Shown here piece after piece: positions 7,228 to 9,275 of a stretch of DNA of 9,275 bases. The notes under the pieces are model-generated. The model was not told the origin of the DNA. It saw nothing but the letters and a program-made list of their open reading frames with translations, and searched no databases. The first letter of the stretch is position 1, and each line of letters begins with the position of its first letter. This stretch comes from Desulfuromonadaceae bacterium (GTDB lineage: Bacteria > Desulfobacterota > Desulfuromonadia > Desulfuromonadales > Geopsychrobacteraceae). Where the stretch lies: the NCBI GenBank assembly GCA_013138655.1, contig WTCI01000072.1:1-9275 (forward strand), given 5' to 3'. The translations under genes and the position numbers were made by a program.

Positions 7228-7400
7228 ACGTTATGGACATAGACCCGCAAGCTTCATTTTAGAGCCCATTTCATCGGGGCGCTACGATTTTCACCTGCGA
7301 TCCATGAATTTTGTAGAAAGTGGCCTCCTGTAGGCCGTTCTGGGTGCATTTCGGGCGCAATTGACCCTTGATGGTCATTTTTGGCCGCTACGGAGGGGCA

Positions 7401-8948
7401 TTATCTCTGGCAACAGACCGTAGGTGGCCCCTTTGCTGCTATCTGTGCAATACGCTCTCGAATCTGTAGCAGCAACGCATAAGCCGGTTGTCGGGGGCTG
7501 ATGAGGATTTGCAACTGACGCGAGCGCTCCCGGACTTGTCCTGCCAGGTTGATCAGCCCAAAGCGAACCGCTTTGAGGCGCTTGCGGGCCCAGCTCTTTG
7601 GCAAGACCAGACGCTTCATTGCGGCATTAAGGTTCAAGGCGAGGATCATGATGCCCCACCAGGCGGCATTTTCTCCAAAATCTCCAGAGGGGAGTTTTCC
7701 ACCAGCAAGGTCGTCTTTCATGACGGCATGAACCTCTTCGCTTTTGCCGCAGCGCTCACGATACCACTGGATCAGCTCATTGCCGTCCACGTCCCGATTG
7801 GTGACGATGCCCCGAACCTTGTAACGTTCACCGCTATGGGTCTGAACCTGGCCGGGGTCTTCGGCTGTTTCGCATCCGGGTAGCTCCAATTGATTGCGTA
7901 GCAGCTCTCGGGTCGCAACATAACGATAGCTGGGGCCGTTTTTATGGTGGCCGACCCAACTGGGGACATAGCAGACTTCGGCCCACTGCTGCCCCGTTTC
8001 GTGCTGGCGGCCATCCGCTTCAGTGCGCAGTACCGGAAACCATTGATCCTCTGCCACTTCGCGTACGGCCTGACGGAAGCTTTCGGTCACATTGGCTCCG
8101 ATGGCGAAGTCAATGGTTCCGAAACGTTCGTTGCTCCCTTCGGCACAGTAGCGGAGCAGGTTCTGTTGGTATCCGGCGGTATCCGAGCGGACACAGACCT
8201 TCTCGACGCCCTCGGGGAGCTGCTGCAATGACTCCTGCAAGAGGCGCAGTTGCTGGTGTCCGGCGGGGACGTTCCCATCGCGAAACTCGGAAAGGATCAC
8301 CTGGTCCTGTTCAAACCAGTAAACATTGAAGGGCTGATAAGCCTTGTAATGCTGGTAACACCAGAGAGCCTGGTCTTTCTCGCTACCGACCAGCGTGGCA
8401 TCCATATCGAGGGTTGCCAGGGACTGCGGCGAACGACTCTGGACAAAGGCGACCCAATCCTGATTGACCTTCCCCAGGGCTTTAAGATTTTCGCTGGCTT
8501 CGGGGATGAAGGCGCTGTGGGCCTGACGTTTTTCCTCTTGGTCAGAATCATGAAAGGCAGCCAGGTAACGAAACACCGGCGAGGCCGAAACAAAGGTCCG
8601 GCGGCGTTCCTTGCGCCAACGCCGCTCAAGGGAGCGCCGTTCACGCCGGGGCAGCCCATAATGTTCCACCTTGCGCATGACCCGACAGAGTCCTTCGTCA
8701 GCCTCCAGTTTCTCAAGATCGGCGACACAGTCACCACCAGCCAGGTTCAGCAAAATCAGAGCGATAACGATCTGATGGTCGCTCCAGCCCTGATTGCTGT
8801 CGCTGCGAATATTGAGATGACGACAGATGGAGTCACGCAACCCCGCCGCCTGCGCTAGATCAAGGTAAGCTGGAAGTCCGGCAAGAGCTGTCAGGCCTGC
8901 GACACGGTTCTGATCTTGGTACTGGAATGGAAGAACGCCTTGTGCCAT
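7401..8948 (-). CDS. IS1380-family transposase
   Basis: This is a DDE-type transposase that cuts and rejoins the ends of its own element. The product has 515 residues, full length for the IS1380 type and free of frameshifts. The N-terminal part (MAQGVLPFQY..., GLTALAGLPAYLDLA) and RRERRSLERRWRKERRR (about 101-117) look like DNA-contact regions. Catalytic candidates are D181/D183 in TLDMDATLV, D256 in VRSDTAGYQ, and E404/E405 in WYRERCGKSEE, the counterpart of the Y-R-E signature. KDDLAGGKLPSGDFGENAAWW (about 411-431) is typical of the family. ATG 8948 was chosen for GGTGA 8 nt upstream and because family similarity begins at MAQG; the frame is open to 9020. It points toward ahcY, so read-through could reach that gene. 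Inverted repeats cover its ribosome site. Confidence 0.93.
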   Translation of the reverse strand: MAQGVLPFQYQDQNRVAGLTALAGLPAYLDLAQAAGLRDSICRHLNIRSDSNQGWSDHQIVIALILLNLAGGDCVADLEKLEADEGLCRVMRKVEHYGLPRRERRSLERRWRKERRRTFVSASPVFRYLAAFHDSDQEEKRQAHSAFIPEASENLKALGKVNQDWVAFVQSRSPQSLATLDMDATLVGSEKDQALWCYQHYKAYQPFNVYWFEQDQVILSEFRDGNVPAGHQQLRLLQESLQQLPEGVEKVCVRSDTAGYQQNLLRYCAEGSNERFGTIDFAIGANVTESFRQAVREVAEDQWFPVLRTEADGRQHETGQQWAEVCYVPSWVGHHKNGPSYRYVATRELLRNQLELPGCETAEDPGQVQTHSGERYKVRGIVTNRDVDGNELIQWYRERCGKSEEVHAVMKDDLAGGKLPSGDFGENAAWWGIMILALNLNAAMKRLVLPKSWARKRLKAVRFGLINLAGQVRERSRQLQILISPRQPAYALLLQIRERIAQIAAKGPPTVCCQR

Positions 8949-8957
8949 AATTGTTTC

Positions 8958-9026
8958 ACCTCGTTGATGATAGTTTTTTGTTGTCAAAACTATACTATCT
9001 GCTTGATTGATCAAGCGCAACGAGGT
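8958..9026 (-). promoter_or_regulatory. Nested inverted repeats over the transposase leader and ribosome site
   Basis: Three inverted repeats lie in 69 bp. The outer pair is ACCTCGTTG (8958-8966) and CAACGAGGT (9018-9026), a perfect 9-bp match. Inside are ATAGTTTT/AAAACTAT (8970-8977/8986-8993, 8-nt loop) and GCTTGAT/ATCAAGC (9001-9007/9010-9016, 2-nt loop). On the transposase mRNA the downstream outer arm contains the GAGGTG ribosome site, so a transcript entering from outside could hide it. A TATAGT box lies between the arms (plus 8990-8995, reading minus), although no well-spaced -35 box was found. Confidence 0.6.
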
Positions 9027-9039
9027 TGTTTATTTTTTT

Positions 9040-9059
9040 GGCGGTGAATCAAGGAAAGG
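9040..9059 (-). repeat. Putative right inverted repeat of the IS1380 element
   Basis: Read inward on the minus strand it is CCTTTCCTTGATTCACCGCC. It is imperfectly similar to the left end at 7207-7227. Base composition drops immediately outside it, which supports a boundary near here. Confidence 0.45.
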
Positions 9060-9238
9060 GATACTTTACATATTTCCGTACTCCTGATAGTAAAAGTGTA
9101 TTGTATTTACGTGAAAGTGTCGAGGGTTTTGAGAGAGAATATACAGTAAAATCAAATCGAAAGGAGGTTGGTAACAGACCTAAACTGGTAAAAAGGGAAA
9201 AGCCTGTTATATCGACCAAGAAGGAATGGAGGATATAA
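9060..9238 (+). pseudogene. 3' end of an unrecognised gene, probably truncated by the IS1380 element
   Basis: The frame reads from the IS end as GYFTYFRTPDSKSVLYLRES (about 20 residues), then a basic stretch including TVKSNRKEVGNRPKLVKREK, and stops with TAA at 9236-9238. I do not recognise the family. The frame is open into the IS back to 9011 but has no ATG; only GTG 9044 or TTG 9026, both inside the IS, could start it. It is therefore more likely the tail of an interrupted gene than a complete one. Codon use (TTA, AGA, ATA, CGT) and about 36% GC (65 of 180 bases by count) differ from all genes to the left. The next gene starts one base after its stop, as in an operon. A chance open frame remains possible. 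Confidence 0.45.
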
Positions 9239-9239
9239 C

Positions 9240-9275
9240 ATGGCGAAAAAGAACAAACTAAATCATCATTTATAT
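9240..9275 (+). CDS. Start of an unidentified gene, cut by window end
   Basis: ATG at 9240 follows GGAGG (about 9228-9232) with 7-nt spacing, a strong ribosome site, and comes one base after the stop of the preceding frame. Only 12 codons are visible (MAKKNKLNHHLY), lysine/asparagine-rich and AT-rich. That is too short to assign a function. The tight spacing suggests co-transcription with the truncated frame upstream. Confidence 0.6.
   Translation, partial: MAKKNKLNHHLY

Larger units (their letters stand above)
7207..9059 (-). mobile_element. IS1380-family insertion sequence, apparently complete
   Basis: The element is about 1.85 kb with one full-length transposase gene on the minus strand. 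It has about 194 bp of non-coding tail on the ahcY side (7207-7400, where I see only short inverted repeats such as GGCCT/AGGCC) and about 110 bp on the other side. The boundaries are tentative. They rest on similar inward-reading ends, CCTAATCCCAGATCCACCAGC-like on the left (7207-7227) and CCTTTCCTTGATTCACCGCC on the right (9059-9040). These share CCT and GATyCACC, about 12 of 21 positions with one gap. IS1380 members usually have CC-starting terminal repeats and 4-bp target duplications; I see no convincing duplication, so one end may be misplaced or the flanks rearranged. Confidence 0.7.

Noticed and set aside
8250..8858. Plus-strand frame of 202 codons within the transposase gene
   Set aside because: It is antisense to the intact IS1380 transposase with no independent ribosome site or motif.
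7203..9073. Target duplication ACAT at 7203-7206 and around 9069-9072
   Set aside because: The two ACATs would require IS ends that do not match each other; four bases at a chosen offset is easily chance.
9060..9275. Right-edge frames as part of a type III CRISPR or other defence operon
   Set aside because: The position next to an IS and the AT-rich composition are suggestive, but 59 plus 12 residues show no diagnostic motif and no CRISPR repeats are visible.

Overview
The window looks like the chromosome of a Gram-negative bacterium of the Desulfuromonadales/Geobacter type (former Deltaproteobacteria). This is inferred from the protein sequences (S2, EF-Ts, AhcY, LptF, LptG), from paired lipopolysaccharide-export permeases that imply an outer membrane, and from an IS1380-type transposase and an IS91-type transposase remnant whose wording resembles elements I associate with that group. 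No database search was run.

Layout. Positions 1-1570 (minus strand) hold the translation operon rpsB-tsf, with tsf cut by the window start. A 389-bp divergent intergenic region (1571-1959) carries a candidate promoter for each side. It leads on the plus strand into lptF and lptG (1960-4229), which overlap by four bases and encode the two permease subunits of the LptBFG transporter. From 4247 to 5606 lies a rearranged patch: a corrinoid adenosyltransferase gene (cobO/btuR type, 4525-5040) sits between two direct copies of a ~250-bp sequence. Each copy contains the 3' end of the same IS91-type transposase gene plus its downstream non-coding tail. The second copy continues into a longer, nonsense-mutated piece of that transposase. 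The minus-strand gene ahcY (5671-7110) follows, with a strong intrinsic terminator.

Upstream of ahcY is an apparently intact IS1380-family element (about 7207-9059) with a full-length 515-aa transposase and inverted repeats over its ribosome binding site. To its right the DNA turns AT-rich (about 36% GC). It shows the 3' end of an unrecognised reading frame, then one base later the start of another gene that runs off the window. This looks like the edge of an accessory region whose identity cannot be read from here.

The housekeeping genes are ordinary. The parts worth attention are the cobO gene boxed by IS91-type ends, the regulatory folds around the IS1380 transposase, and the composition change at the right edge. 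I found no tRNA, rRNA or CRISPR array.
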